Origin: an uncultured Oscillospiraceae bacterium
Lineage (GTDB): Bacteria; Bacillota; Clostridia; Oscillospirales; Acutalibacteraceae
Reading direction: 5' to 3'
Length of the DNA stretch: 12,001 bases
NCBI GenBank assembly: GCA_902489595.1
Contig: CABUAS010000055.1
Location: 1-12,001, forward strand
Shown here: positions 1 to 7,566 of the stretch, in pieces
How positions within the stretch are numbered: the stretch's first letter is position 1
Layout of the letters: each line of letters starts with the position of its first letter
Translations under genes and position numbers: made by a program
The notes under the pieces: generated by a model
Database searches by the model: none
The model's input: the letters and a program-made list of their open reading frames with translations, nothing else
What the model was told of the DNA's origin: nothing

Positions 1-2
1 GT

Positions 3-46
3 GTTGTATGTGACCGAGCGGAATTTTGCCGATAACGCAGTATAAC
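3..46. repeat. Imperfect palindrome downstream of polA
   Basis: The ends of this stretch read GTTGTAT and GTATAAC, which are near inverted copies of each other (GTTRTAY), with a further CGG/CCG pairing around a central AATTTTG. It lies in the gap after polA, where no gene is visible. It may be the edge of a dispersed intergenic repeat or a weak transcript-end structure. It has no adjacent T-run on the minus strand that would make it a clear intrinsic terminator. It is cut close to the window edge, so its true extent is unknown. Confidence 0.25.
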
Positions 47-54
47 GGAAAAAG

Positions 55-76
55 ATGCGATTTTAATGCGATTTTA
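55..76. repeat. 11-bp tandem duplication across the polA stop codon
   Basis: The 11-mer ATGCGATTTTA occurs twice back to back (55-65 and 66-76). The second copy supplies the polA stop codon (TTA at 74-76 on the plus strand, TAA on the coding strand), so the duplication extends the 3' untranslated side without altering the protein. It looks like a simple replication-slippage event. Confidence 0.6.
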
Positions 77-2656
77 GTGTGCGTCAAACCAAGTCTTGGC
101 AATCTTACCGTCCGCCAGAAGCTTTACTTTCATTTTGCAGGCATTTTCCATTTCTTCGGTTACTATCTGCAACGCTTTTTTTGCTTCATTTTCAGGCGAT
201 TCCACAATCAGTTCATCGTGCACCTGAAGAATAAGACGGGATTTCATATTTTCATCTTCAAGGCGTTTATCTACCTTAACCATGGCGATTTTGATAATAT
301 CCGCCGCCGTGCCCTGAATAGGCATATTTCTTGCAACACGCTCGCCGAATGCGCGCAGCATATGATTGCTTGATGCAAGCTCGGGCAGGTATCTTCTGCG
401 CTTGAAAAGCGTTTCGGAATAGCCCTTATCCTTAGCCGTTTCAATCATTCTGTTCATATAATCGGCAACACCGCTGAAATTTTTAAGATAGCCGTCAATA
501 TACGCTTTTGCCTCTTTGTTCGTAACGCCGATGTCCTTTGCAAGACTGAATGCGCCGATGCCGTAAACAATGCCGAAATTGACTGCCTTTGCCCTTGAAC
601 GCAGGTTAGGAGTTACCATTTCAGGCGGCACACCGAACACCTGTGATGCGGTTGTTTTGTGAATATCTTCACCGCTGTTGAACGCATTTATCATATGCTC
701 GTCATTTGCAAGGTCTGAAAGAACACGCAATTCAATCTGGCTGTAATCGGCGTCAATCAGCATTGAGCCTTCTTCTGCACGGAAAAATCGGCGCATTTCC
801 CTGCCGAGTTCCGTTCTGATAGGGATATTCTGCAAATTCGGCTCGAGCGATGATATTCTGCCCGTGCGTGTTTCAACCTGGTTGAAGCTTGTATGAATTC
901 TGCCGTCAGGCTCAATAACTTTTAAAAGCCCGTCGCAGTAAGTTGATTTGAGTTTTGAAAGCGAACGGTATTCAAGAATAAGTGACACAATCGGGTAATC
1001 GGGCGCTAATTCCTCGAGCACTTCGGCTTTTGTGGAATAACCGCTTTTCGTCTTTTTCTTGCACGGAATACCCATTTCCTCAAACAGGACAACGCCCATT
1101 TGTTTTGGCGAATTAATGTTGAATTCCCTGCCTGCAAGACGGTAAATTTCATCAGTAAGTTCCTTGATTCTGACGGAAAGTTTTTTGCCGAACTGCTCTA
1201 TGCCGTCACTGTCCACATCAACGCCTGCAATTTCCATTTTTGCAAGCACACGGGCAAGCGGAAGTTCAATATTATTCAGCAAATCAAGCTGATCTGCCTC
1301 TTCAAGCAAAGCATTTGTTTTATTGAAAAGCGGCTCAAGAACGGCACATTCGCTAACCGTCTGCTCTGCCGTGCCAAGTGCATTATTGTACTCGGGAACG
1401 GGCACGCCGTATTCAAGGCAAAGATGCTCAATATCATAATTAGTATCCGACGGGCGCAGAAGATAAGCAGAAAGCATCAAATCGCCGCACACATTTTTAC
1501 AGTTAATGCCGAGTTTTGCGGCAAGGCGGTGCAGGTGCTTTGAATTATAGGTGTATTTTTCGCAGTCATCGCTGAAAAAATCAAGCACAAACTGTTTGAA
1601 ATTATCATTATCGGCAGTGATTTCAAACACGGTATCACCCTGTGAAAAATAAAGTGCGGCAATGCTGTTTTCAACAATTTCCGGGCAAACGAAAACTTTA
1701 TCGGCACGCACATCGGAAAAACTTTCAATCTGCTTTTTTTCAATTTCCCTTTTCTTTTTCGGCTTGTCATCAACTGCAATATTGTTTTTATCAAGATGAA
1801 ATTTATCTATCATTGAATAAAGTTCAAGCCTGATAAATTCGGCGGTAACGCCTGCCGTATCCCTGTTTGATACAACATAATTTTCAATATTCGTATCAAT
1901 AGGTGCATCGGTTTTGATTGTGCCGAGTTCAAGCGAAAGATAAGCCTTTTCCCTGTCATTTGCAAGTTTTGTACGCACGCCGGGTTTTATATCAATAGTA
2001 TCAAGATTTTCATAGATGTAATCGAGAGTGCCGAAACGCTGAATTAAATCGAGCGCAGTTTTTGCACCGACGCCTGCAACGCCGGGGATATTGTCACTTG
2101 AATCGCCCTGAAGAGCCTTAACCTGAATAAGAGCACTCGGCGTAATACCGTATTCCTCAAGAATTGCATTTTCGTCGTAAACATCTGTAACAGCCTGACC
2201 CATTTTAGTGCGTGCAAGAAGAACTTTTACACCGCCGTGGGCAAGCTGGAGTGAATCACGGTCACCCGTTGCAATAAAGCATTCATCGCCGTTTTTTCTG
2301 CAATGCTCTGCAAGCGTACCTAAAATATCGTCAGCCTCCCAGCCCTCACACTCGATTGTTTTATAACCCAAAAGATGAAGAATATTTTTAAGGACGGGCA
2401 TCTGCTGGCGAAGCTCGTCGGGCATAGCGTGCCTGCCTGCCTTATATGCATCATACATTTTGTGACGGAATGTGGGCGCATGAACGTCAAACGCAACCGT
2501 TACGGCGTCAGGTGTGCACATCTCCTGTAATTTTAAAAGAATATTCAAAAAGCCGTAAATTGCGTTTGTATAATATCCGTTTTTTGTAGACAGCAGTTTT
2601 ATACCGTAAAAAGCACGGTTTACAATGCTGTTGCCGTCAAGAACCAATAATTTCAT
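74..2656 (-). CDS. polA: DNA polymerase I
   Basis: Repair and Okazaki-fragment-maturation polymerase, cytoplasmic, 860 residues, full length for the family. Residues 1-290 are the 5'-3' exonuclease/flap domain: DGN at 7-9, EADD at 107-110, GDRDS at 131-135 and GDSSDN at 184-189, followed by the helix-hairpin-helix PGVAGVGAKTA. Residues about 300-460 are the Klenow 3'-5' exonuclease fold, but the DxE motif is absent (the region reads VFVCPEIVEN) and the aspartate of the E. coli LKYD motif is replaced (KHLH), so proofreading is probably lost. Residues about 465-860 form the polymerase: motif A DADYSQIELRVLS with D637, motif B with K690 and F694, and motif C VHDELIVE with D814. Start is ATG with AGAGG seven bases upstream. 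It has its own promoter and is isolated from the preceding gene by a T10 terminator. Identity is very secure; loss of proofreading is inferred from missing residues. Confidence 0.98.
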   Translation of the reverse strand: MKLLVLDGNSIVNRAFYGIKLLSTKNGYYTNAIYGFLNILLKLQEMCTPDAVTVAFDVHAPTFRHKMYDAYKAGRHAMPDELRQQMPVLKNILHLLGYKTIECEGWEADDILGTLAEHCRKNGDECFIATGDRDSLQLAHGGVKVLLARTKMGQAVTDVYDENAILEEYGITPSALIQVKALQGDSSDNIPGVAGVGAKTALDLIQRFGTLDYIYENLDTIDIKPGVRTKLANDREKAYLSLELGTIKTDAPIDTNIENYVVSNRDTAGVTAEFIRLELYSMIDKFHLDKNNIAVDDKPKKKREIEKKQIESFSDVRADKVFVCPEIVENSIAALYFSQGDTVFEITADNDNFKQFVLDFFSDDCEKYTYNSKHLHRLAAKLGINCKNVCGDLMLSAYLLRPSDTNYDIEHLCLEYGVPVPEYNNALGTAEQTVSECAVLEPLFNKTNALLEEADQLDLLNNIELPLARVLAKMEIAGVDVDSDGIEQFGKKLSVRIKELTDEIYRLAGREFNINSPKQMGVVLFEEMGIPCKKKTKSGYSTKAEVLEELAPDYPIVSLILEYRSLSKLKSTYCDGLLKVIEPDGRIHTSFNQVETRTGRISSLEPNLQNIPIRTELGREMRRFFRAEEGSMLIDADYSQIELRVLSDLANDEHMINAFNSGEDIHKTTASQVFGVPPEMVTPNLRSRAKAVNFGIVYGIGAFSLAKDIGVTNKEAKAYIDGYLKNFSGVADYMNRMIETAKDKGYSETLFKRRRYLPELASSNHMLRAFGERVARNMPIQGTAADIIKIAMVKVDKRLEDENMKSRLILQVHDELIVESPENEAKKALQIVTEEMENACKMKVKLLADGKIAKTWFDAH

Positions 2657-2687
2657 AAGATAACCTCTTTAAATCCATACTTGTTTT

Positions 2688-2723
2688 AGTATAGCATAAA
2701 TTGTATAAAAAAAGTAGTATCAA
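2688..2723 (-). promoter_or_regulatory. Putative polA promoter
   Basis: On the coding strand a TATACT -10-like hexamer (2688-2693) lies about 30 nt upstream of the polA start, preceded by TATGC. The nearest good -35-like hexamer is TTGATA (2718-2723), which is 24 nt from TATACT but 19 nt from the overlapping TATGCT. The -10 box is convincing; the -35 assignment is not. Location between the upstream terminator and the polA ribosome site supports promoter activity. Confidence 0.45.
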
Positions 2724-2738
2724 TTAATAAATAAATGC

Positions 2739-2770
2739 AAAAAAAAAAGGGTCGATGATGGCATCGACCC
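2739..2770 (-). terminator. Intrinsic terminator after the zinc-ribbon gene, built from a palindromic repeat
   Basis: On the coding strand a perfect 9-bp stem (GGGTCGATG / CATCGACCC) closes a 4-base CCAT loop and runs straight into ten T residues (A-run at 2739-2748 on the plus strand). It sits 20 nt after the stop codon of the zinc-ribbon gene. The preceding bases TTTGTAGGG match the base of the hairpin at 3855-3890, so the terminator appears to be a member of that repeat family. Confidence 0.9.
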
Positions 2771-2789
2771 CTACAAAGTTATATTAAAG

Positions 2790-3767
2790 TTAGTTTATTG
2801 CCGAAAAATAATTTTCCGTTATGGAATCGAGAGTAACATCGTCATAATCAGGGAATATTGTTATAACCATATATAAATACTGTTTATGCTCTTTTGCAAC
2901 AATTATTCTCTGCCTAACAGTTTCGCCGTCTGACAAACTGTCAATATCAATACATTTATATGTTGTTGCACCGATTGTCTTTTCAAACGGAGCGCTTGTT
3001 TTTTCATTAGCGCCATCATATTCGCCTGCAAGTTCATTGATAAAATCGTCTTCGCTAAGAAGTGCATCGGCAAAATTGCCCTCAACTGAAGAAACGATAA
3101 TATTTGAACCGGTGTCAAGATTTAAAGTTACAAATTCATAAAAATTGCCGTCATCATCTTTATATTCACCATTTTCATTCGGGTAAAATCCGAAGAATTC
3201 ACTCATATCATCGCCTGCAAGGACCTCCCAACCCTCGGGGTTATTAATTTTCAGTCCAAGGCTTGCATTTGTATATCCTGTTTCATCAATAATGCCTCTG
3301 TCAATAGTTGAATTACTGCCTGCGCTCTGACTTGTGCCTGCCGACGGGTCGGTATTTACATCACTGTCATCTCCCGACATTGCGCCGATAACGATTAAAG
3401 CAACAACAAGAACAACGATAATACCGATAACTATAACTGCAATTTTACCGCCCCTGCCTTTTTTGGACTTAGCAACATTCTGAACAGGCGCACCGCCGTT
3501 GAATATTTCCATATTGCCACTTCCGTTTGCATTTGCGCCCGGTGTGAAATACGTTCCGCTGTTTACAGGCGGCTGATTCTGATTAACAGGTGCAGCACCG
3601 AACGGCATTGCTTCAGGCTGAACATTTCCGAAAGGCTCAGAAGGTACAGTATCTGTCTGCTGTGACGGCTGTTCGGCAGACTGTTCGTTTTCCTGCTTGG
3701 CGCCGCATACAGGGCAGAACTTAACATCATCGTTTATTTCGTTTTTACAAAAGTCACAGATTTTCAT
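2790..3767 (-). CDS. Zinc-ribbon, single-pass membrane protein with external C-terminal domain
   Basis: 325 residues. The N-terminus carries a zinc ribbon with two CxxC knuckles (C4/C7 and C18/C21; consensus FCxxCG). Residues about 28-98 are a Q/P/N/G-rich low-complexity linker, residues 101-107 a basic patch (KKGRGGK), and residues about 108-129 a very hydrophobic I/V-rich transmembrane helix. Residues about 130-152 are a Ser/Gly/Asp-rich spacer. Residues about 160-325 form a soluble domain starting YTNASLGLKINNPEGWEV, a pattern (folded domain opening with a P-x-GW motif) resembling PsbP/DUF1795-like lipoprotein domains. By the positive-inside rule the zinc ribbon should be cytoplasmic and the domain outside. 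Start is ATG with AGGAG eight bases upstream. It is a single-gene unit with its own promoter and terminator. Function is unknown; a sensory or envelope role is plausible but not shown. Confidence 0.88.
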   Translation of the reverse strand: MKICDFCKNEINDDVKFCPVCGAKQENEQSAEQPSQQTDTVPSEPFGNVQPEAMPFGAAPVNQNQPPVNSGTYFTPGANANGSGNMEIFNGGAPVQNVAKSKKGRGGKIAVIVIGIIVVLVVALIVIGAMSGDDSDVNTDPSAGTSQSAGSNSTIDRGIIDETGYTNASLGLKINNPEGWEVLAGDDMSEFFGFYPNENGEYKDDDGNFYEFVTLNLDTGSNIIVSSVEGNFADALLSEDDFINELAGEYDGANEKTSAPFEKTIGATTYKCIDIDSLSDGETVRQRIIVAKEHKQYLYMVITIFPDYDDVTLDSITENYFSAIN

Positions 3768-3798
3768 AAAACCTTCTCCTATTATTTATAATAAAATA

Positions 3799-3827
3799 AT
3801 TTTAACATATTGTTTACATAATTGCAA
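3799..3827 (-). promoter_or_regulatory. Sigma-A-type promoter of the zinc-ribbon gene
   Basis: The coding strand has TTGCAA (3822-3827), a 17-nt spacer, then TAAAAT (3799-3804), about 31 nt before the ATG at 3767. Spacing is ideal, and it lies just downstream of the 16-bp hairpin repeat and the terminator of the preceding gene. Confidence 0.65.
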
Positions 3828-3854
3828 ATAATCTTTCAAATATTACATTATAAA

Positions 3855-3890
3855 TTCGTAGGGCGGGGTGAGGGCACCCCGCCCTACGAA
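3855..3890. repeat. Perfect 16-bp GC-rich hairpin repeat
   Basis: TTCGTAGGGCGGGGTG is followed by a 4-base loop and then its exact reverse complement, giving a 36-nt perfect hairpin in otherwise AT-rich DNA. There is no T-run on either side, so it is not itself a typical intrinsic terminator. The preceding gene already has one at 3906-3936. Read on the minus strand it shares the GTAGGG base and a TGCC[A/C]TCA apex with the hairpin at 2749-2780, which suggests a mobile or dispersed intergenic palindrome family. Confidence 0.85.
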
Positions 3891-3905
3891 CCGTTATTTT
3901 GCCGC

Positions 3906-3936
3906 AAAAAAACGGGCGGATAATTAATATCCGCCC
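3906..3936 (-). terminator. Intrinsic terminator after the M28 peptidase gene
   Basis: On the coding strand a 9-bp perfect stem (GGGCGGATA / TATCCGCCC) with a 5-base loop is followed by G and seven T residues. It starts 14 nt after the stop codon of the peptidase gene. Confidence 0.92.
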
Positions 3937-3950
3937 ATATAAAAACAAAT

Positions 3951-5285
3951 TTAATTATTAACGCCGTTGAAGCCTTTTTCTTCCTGGAACTTGGCAATTC
4001 TGTCAATAACGCCGAGAACAACGTCAAAACCGTCGCCGACTGTTTCCATTTCAAAACGCTCAGGCATATCACGCCATGTGTGATAATAATATGTAAGTTC
4101 AGGATTCTGTGCGGCAAAGGTTACCGACTTGATTCCTGCTCTTGTCATAGGTGTACTGTCACAGCCGCCTACAGGGTTATGGATACAGTAATTTGTTTTG
4201 CTCGGTACGCCGACTTCCTTAAAGCTTTCCTTAAACATTGCCTCAAGGTCTTTATCAAAGCGAACACCCTGCCAGTCGTCCTTAATAACAACTTCAAAAT
4301 ATTCTTTATCGGCAACAGAGTCGATATTGATATTCCATGCATTCTTGGTGAGTTCATCATCTTTATGCTCTTTTGCAAAAGCCATTGAGCCGCGCAGACC
4401 TGCCTCTTCAGAACCTACATTGCAATCAACAATGCGGCAGTTTTTAGGCATTTTATCAGGATTTTCCTTGAAATATTTAATTACTGCATAACTGAGTGCA
4501 CAACCTGTTGCATTATCCATAGCACCTCTTGAAGCGTTGCGCGGATTAGGATCTCCCCACATTACAACAAAGAGAGAGCCGATTGCCGTAATAATCGGCA
4601 GGAAAAACATTGCAAACTGGAAACGCTGGAAAGACGCTGAATAAAGTGCTTTCATTGCCCATTCTGCACCGAAATACTGACCGCCGTAAATAACTGACAT
4701 TGCAACGGAAACGCCAATCATAAAGAATACGCAGATTGCGCCGAAGCCAACCTTGCCGTAGGTTGCAAGCATACCGATAATCGGCTTATCCTTATATTTA
4801 TAGATATGCTCGGAATGACGCCAACACCAACTTGTGTCGGTATGACCTGAAAGAATAATTGTGTAATCAGCTTTTCCATCTTCAGGTTCAAGCACGCCGT
4901 ATGTATTCTGTGAAATTTCCTGCGGGAAAAACATATCGAACCACGTTTTATAGAAAAAGCAGCTGAACACAAGCCAGAGCACCATAATAATGCCGAAGCC
5001 TGCCATGCCGAACCACACTGCCTGCATATGAAGTGCAATATAGGCAAGCACACTTAAAATAAAGCCTACCCAGCCTGCATATGACAGTCCGCCGATACCC
5101 GACCTCGGAGAAACTGCAAATTCCTCCTGCTTGGGCTCAATTCCGATTTCACGGAGTTTTTCGCCCATATAGTCGGCATATTTCTTCTCACCGTCTGAAC
5201 CCGGAAGTCTTGAGCCGATTTTCTTTGCGGCGTGATTAACAATGTCCCACGCTTCCTGCGCATACTTTCTGTTTTCTTCTTTCAA
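3951..5285 (-). CDS. Membrane-embedded M28-family zinc metallopeptidase
   Basis: 444 residues. An M28 (aminopeptidase Y/S-like) fold is indicated by the N-terminal segment GSRLPGSDGEKKYADYMGEKL and by a complete set of candidate zinc ligands and catalytic residues: H148 and D150 in SGHTDTSW, D257 in RGAMDNATG, E293/E294 in GSEEAGLRGS, D322 in NINIDSVAD and H402 in YYHTWRDMPER. Two transmembrane hairpins lie inside the catalytic domain, at residues about 70-112 and about 177-244. The second sits between the first and second zinc-ligand motifs. Even numbers of helices keep the three soluble segments (1-69, 113-176, 245-444) on one side of the membrane; which side is not clear. There is no signal peptide. 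Start is TTG, supported by AAAGGGGG seven bases upstream with no nearer ATG. It is a single-gene unit with a terminator behind it and a palindromic element in its 5' leader. The family is secure; substrate is unknown. Confidence 0.92.
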   Translation of the reverse strand: MKEENRKYAQEAWDIVNHAAKKIGSRLPGSDGEKKYADYMGEKLREIGIEPKQEEFAVSPRSGIGGLSYAGWVGFILSVLAYIALHMQAVWFGMAGFGIIMVLWLVFSCFFYKTWFDMFFPQEISQNTYGVLEPEDGKADYTIILSGHTDTSWCWRHSEHIYKYKDKPIIGMLATYGKVGFGAICVFFMIGVSVAMSVIYGGQYFGAEWAMKALYSASFQRFQFAMFFLPIITAIGSLFVVMWGDPNPRNASRGAMDNATGCALSYAVIKYFKENPDKMPKNCRIVDCNVGSEEAGLRGSMAFAKEHKDDELTKNAWNINIDSVADKEYFEVVIKDDWQGVRFDKDLEAMFKESFKEVGVPSKTNYCIHNPVGGCDSTPMTRAGIKSVTFAAQNPELTYYYHTWRDMPERFEMETVGDGFDVVLGVIDRIAKFQEEKGFNGVNN

Positions 5286-5330
5286 AACAAATCCCCCTTT
5301 AAGGTTTGATGATTATACGGCGTTAACTTA

Positions 5331-5440
5331 TCAGGCCCCCTTGTGAAAGGGGGCTGGCGCATTTATGCGACTGAGGGATTCCCGTATTAAAATCCCTCCA
5401 CCGCAAGCGGTCCCCCTCCCTTTAGCAAGGGAGGCTATCA
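5331..5440. repeat. MITE-like intergenic element of nested palindromes
   Basis: About 110 bp, GC-rich in AT-rich surroundings, containing five successive small palindromes on the minus strand: CTCCCTT/AAGGGAG, ACCGC/GCGGT, GGGATT/AATCCC, CGCAT/ATGCG and GCCCCCTT/AAGGGGGC. The two outer hairpins are also imperfect inverted copies of each other (16 of 22 positions when one end is compared with the reverse complement of the other), so the whole unit has terminal inverted repeats made of palindromes. There is no coding potential. I recognise this general style of element from gut Clostridia genomes, but I cannot check copy number here. It lies in the leader of the M28 gene. Confidence 0.8.
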
Positions 5441-5473
5441 TTTTGCCGTAAAATCTGCATATTTACAATAACA

Positions 5474-5502
5474 TTTATAACATAATATCCAAATTTATTC
5501 AA
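5474..5502 (-). promoter_or_regulatory. Candidate promoter for the M28 gene
   Basis: The coding strand reads TTGAAT (5497-5502), a 17-nt spacer, then TATAAA (5474-5479). If used, the transcript would carry the palindromic element at 5331-5440 in a ~190-nt leader. The region is AT-rich, so chance matches are likely. I see no intrinsic terminator between the DUF1015 stop and this site. Confidence 0.4.
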
Positions 5503-5533
5503 GTAATTTTGTTAAATTCATACAATCATTTTC

Positions 5534-6769
5534 TTATGACAAATGATGAATAAACAGTCCCGAAAGGAGTTTCGGCTCAAACCACGTTGACTTAGGCGGC
5601 ATAATTTCATCAGCATCGGCAATAGAAATTAAATCGTCAACCGTTGTAGGGAACATTGCAAAGGCAAGGCACATATCACTGTTTGCCCTTTTTTCAAGCT
5701 CTGCCATACCGCGGATACCGCCGATAAAATCAATTCTGTCATCATTTTTAGGGTCAAGAATTCCGAGAATCGGGTTAAGCAGATTTTCCTGAAGAATGGA
5801 AACATCAAGCCTTGCAACAGGGTCTTCCTTTATAATGGAAGGCTTAGCCTTTAAACCATACCATCTTCCGTCAAGATACATTCCGAAAGTATGCTTTTTA
5901 ACGGGCTTGAAAGTTCTCGGCTTTTCAACAATTTCAAACTTTTCACTTACTTTTGAGAGGAATTCCTCCTTGGCAAGTCCGTTTAGATCCTTAACAACAC
6001 GATTATAATCCATAATTTCAAGTTCATTATCGGGGAAAGCGATTGCAAGGAAGAAGTTGAACTCTTCATCACCCGTATAATCAGGGTTTTCCGCCCTTCT
6101 CATTTCGCCGACTTTAACAGCAGATGCACAGCGGTGATGGCCGTCGGCAATATAAAATGCATTAACGCCGTCAAAAAGTTCTGCAAGTTTTTCGGTAATT
6201 TCGCCGTCGCTTACAACCCACACCGTCTGCTCAACATCATCGTGTTCAAAATGATAAACAGGTGCATTTTCGCTCATATACTCACTTACAATATGGTTAA
6301 TGTCGTTGCTGTGCCTGTAGGTAAGGAAAATCGGACCTGTGTTTGCATCTGTAATATTTACGTGATTGATTCTGTCCTGCTCTTTTTTTGCAAGCGTTTT
6401 TTCGTGCTTTTTGATGATGTTGTTTTTGTAGTCGTCAATAGATGCACAGCCTGCAATGCCGACCTGACTTCTGCCGTTCATTACCTGCTTGTATATGTAA
6501 AAGCACGGGGTATCGTCCTGAATCAAATCACCGTTTTCTTCGAGTTTTTTCAGATTTTCAGCCGCCTTTTCATAAACAAGCGGTGAATACAAATCAGTGC
6601 CCCTCGGCAAATCAATTTCAGCCTTATCAATATGAAGAAACGACAAAGGATTGTCTTTTGCAATTTCATACGCCTCGTCGCTGTTCATAACATCATAAGG
6701 AAGTTCGGGAATAAGCGCCTGATTTTTCTTCGACGGGCGGTATGCCCTGAATGCTTTAAATACTGCCAT
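5534..6769 (-). CDS. DUF1015 family protein
   Basis: 411 residues, the usual length for DUF1015. Family landmarks seen are the N-terminal FKAFRAYRPSKK and PYDVMNSDEA, the HEKTLAKKEQDRINHV block (122-137), IADGHHRCASA (207-217), MDYNRVVKDL (253-262) and the C-terminal MPPKSTWFEPKLLSGLFIH (390-408). There is no signal peptide or membrane helix, so it is probably cytoplasmic. The DGHHR core resembles the DGxHR motif of ParB/sulfiredoxin-fold proteins, which include free-serine kinases; a kinase or nucleotide-dependent role is an inference only. The ATG overlaps the coaX stop by one base (TAATG) and has AGGTGG seven bases upstream, so it is translationally coupled to coaX and shares its promoter. 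Confidence 0.9.
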   Translation of the reverse strand: MAVFKAFRAYRPSKKNQALIPELPYDVMNSDEAYEIAKDNPLSFLHIDKAEIDLPRGTDLYSPLVYEKAAENLKKLEENGDLIQDDTPCFYIYKQVMNGRSQVGIAGCASIDDYKNNIIKKHEKTLAKKEQDRINHVNITDANTGPIFLTYRHSNDINHIVSEYMSENAPVYHFEHDDVEQTVWVVSDGEITEKLAELFDGVNAFYIADGHHRCASAVKVGEMRRAENPDYTGDEEFNFFLAIAFPDNELEIMDYNRVVKDLNGLAKEEFLSKVSEKFEIVEKPRTFKPVKKHTFGMYLDGRWYGLKAKPSIIKEDPVARLDVSILQENLLNPILGILDPKNDDRIDFIGGIRGMAELEKRANSDMCLAFAMFPTTVDDLISIADADEIMPPKSTWFEPKLLSGLFIHHLS

Positions 6770-7536
6770 TATTTTCCACCTTTATTCTTTTCATAAATTA
6801 TTCTGAGACCGTCTGCCAGCAGATTTTCATCTACAACGGCGTCAATACGAAGTGCTTTTGCAACAGCGCTGCCGAGCCCGCCTGTAATAACAACGGTAGG
6901 CTTTTCGCCGAGTTCTTCTTCAAAACGGGCGGCCATACCCTCAATCATTGCAGCCGTGCCGATAACGGCACCGCATTTCATAGCCTCAACAGTGTTTCTG
7001 CCTATCATTTTTGACGGTGCCGAAACATCAACCTGCGGCAGCTGAGCCGCCGAGACAGACAAAGCGTTTATAGCCGTTTTCACGCCGCACATTATTGCGC
7101 CGCCGAGGTGAGCGCCGTTTTTATCAATAACAGATGCAGTTGTTGCCGTGCCGAAATCAAAAACGACGGCAGGCAGCGGATATTTATTGATAACCGCAAC
7201 ATCGCACACAACAATATCTGCGCCCGTTTCGGCAGGATTATCGAGTTTAATATTAAGTCCGGTTTTAACACCGGGGCCGACCACCAGAGCGTCAACGCCG
7301 CACACAAGTTTTATTGCCTTTTTAATCGTTCTTACAAGAGCGGGCACAACGCTTGAGATAATTGCACCGTCAATATCGCCGACGCCGTTTACTTCGTTAA
7401 AAGTTTTCAGTTTCATTGCAAATTCGATTTCGGTTTCATAAACATTTGTTGAAAGCCTGCCCGAGCATACAGACTTTTCGCCGTCAAAAACGCCGAGCAC
7501 AATATTTGTATTGCCTGCATCAACCGCCAAAAGCAT
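6769..7536 (-). CDS. coaX: Type III pantothenate kinase
   Basis: Phosphorylates pantothenate, the first step of coenzyme A synthesis, in the cytoplasm; the family needs a monovalent cation and is not feedback-inhibited by CoA. 255 residues, the normal length. Motifs: DAGNTNIVLGVFDG (6-19, ATP phosphate binding), GPGVKTGLNI (87-96), PAETGADIVVCD (101-112, the family's GAD motif with I where R is common), VFDFGTATT (125-133, second phosphate/acid motif), GGAIMCGVKTAINAL (145-159) and VVITGGLGS (205-213). The ATG at 7536 is chosen because the family starts with LLAVDxGNTN and GAGGTG lies seven bases upstream. The reading frame stays open 33 codons further, but that extension runs through the promoter and into the terminator hairpin. 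It is first gene of a two-gene operon with the DUF1015 gene. Confidence 0.96.
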   Translation of the reverse strand: MLLAVDAGNTNIVLGVFDGEKSVCSGRLSTNVYETEIEFAMKLKTFNEVNGVGDIDGAIISSVVPALVRTIKKAIKLVCGVDALVVGPGVKTGLNIKLDNPAETGADIVVCDVAVINKYPLPAVVFDFGTATTASVIDKNGAHLGGAIMCGVKTAINALSVSAAQLPQVDVSAPSKMIGRNTVEAMKCGAVIGTAAMIEGMAARFEEELGEKPTVVITGGLGSAVAKALRIDAVVDENLLADGLRIIYEKNKGGK

Positions 7537-7566
7537 ATAATTCACCTCGTGAAACGATTTTAAAAT

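Noticed and set aside
5331..5440. CRISPR array or intrinsic terminator
   Set aside because: The palindromes are different from each other and unevenly spaced, with no spacers, and no T-run follows any of the stems.
6134..6586. 150-codon plus-strand frame opposite the DUF1015 gene
   Set aside because: It is an antisense shadow with no recognisable domain, no ribosome site and biased composition.
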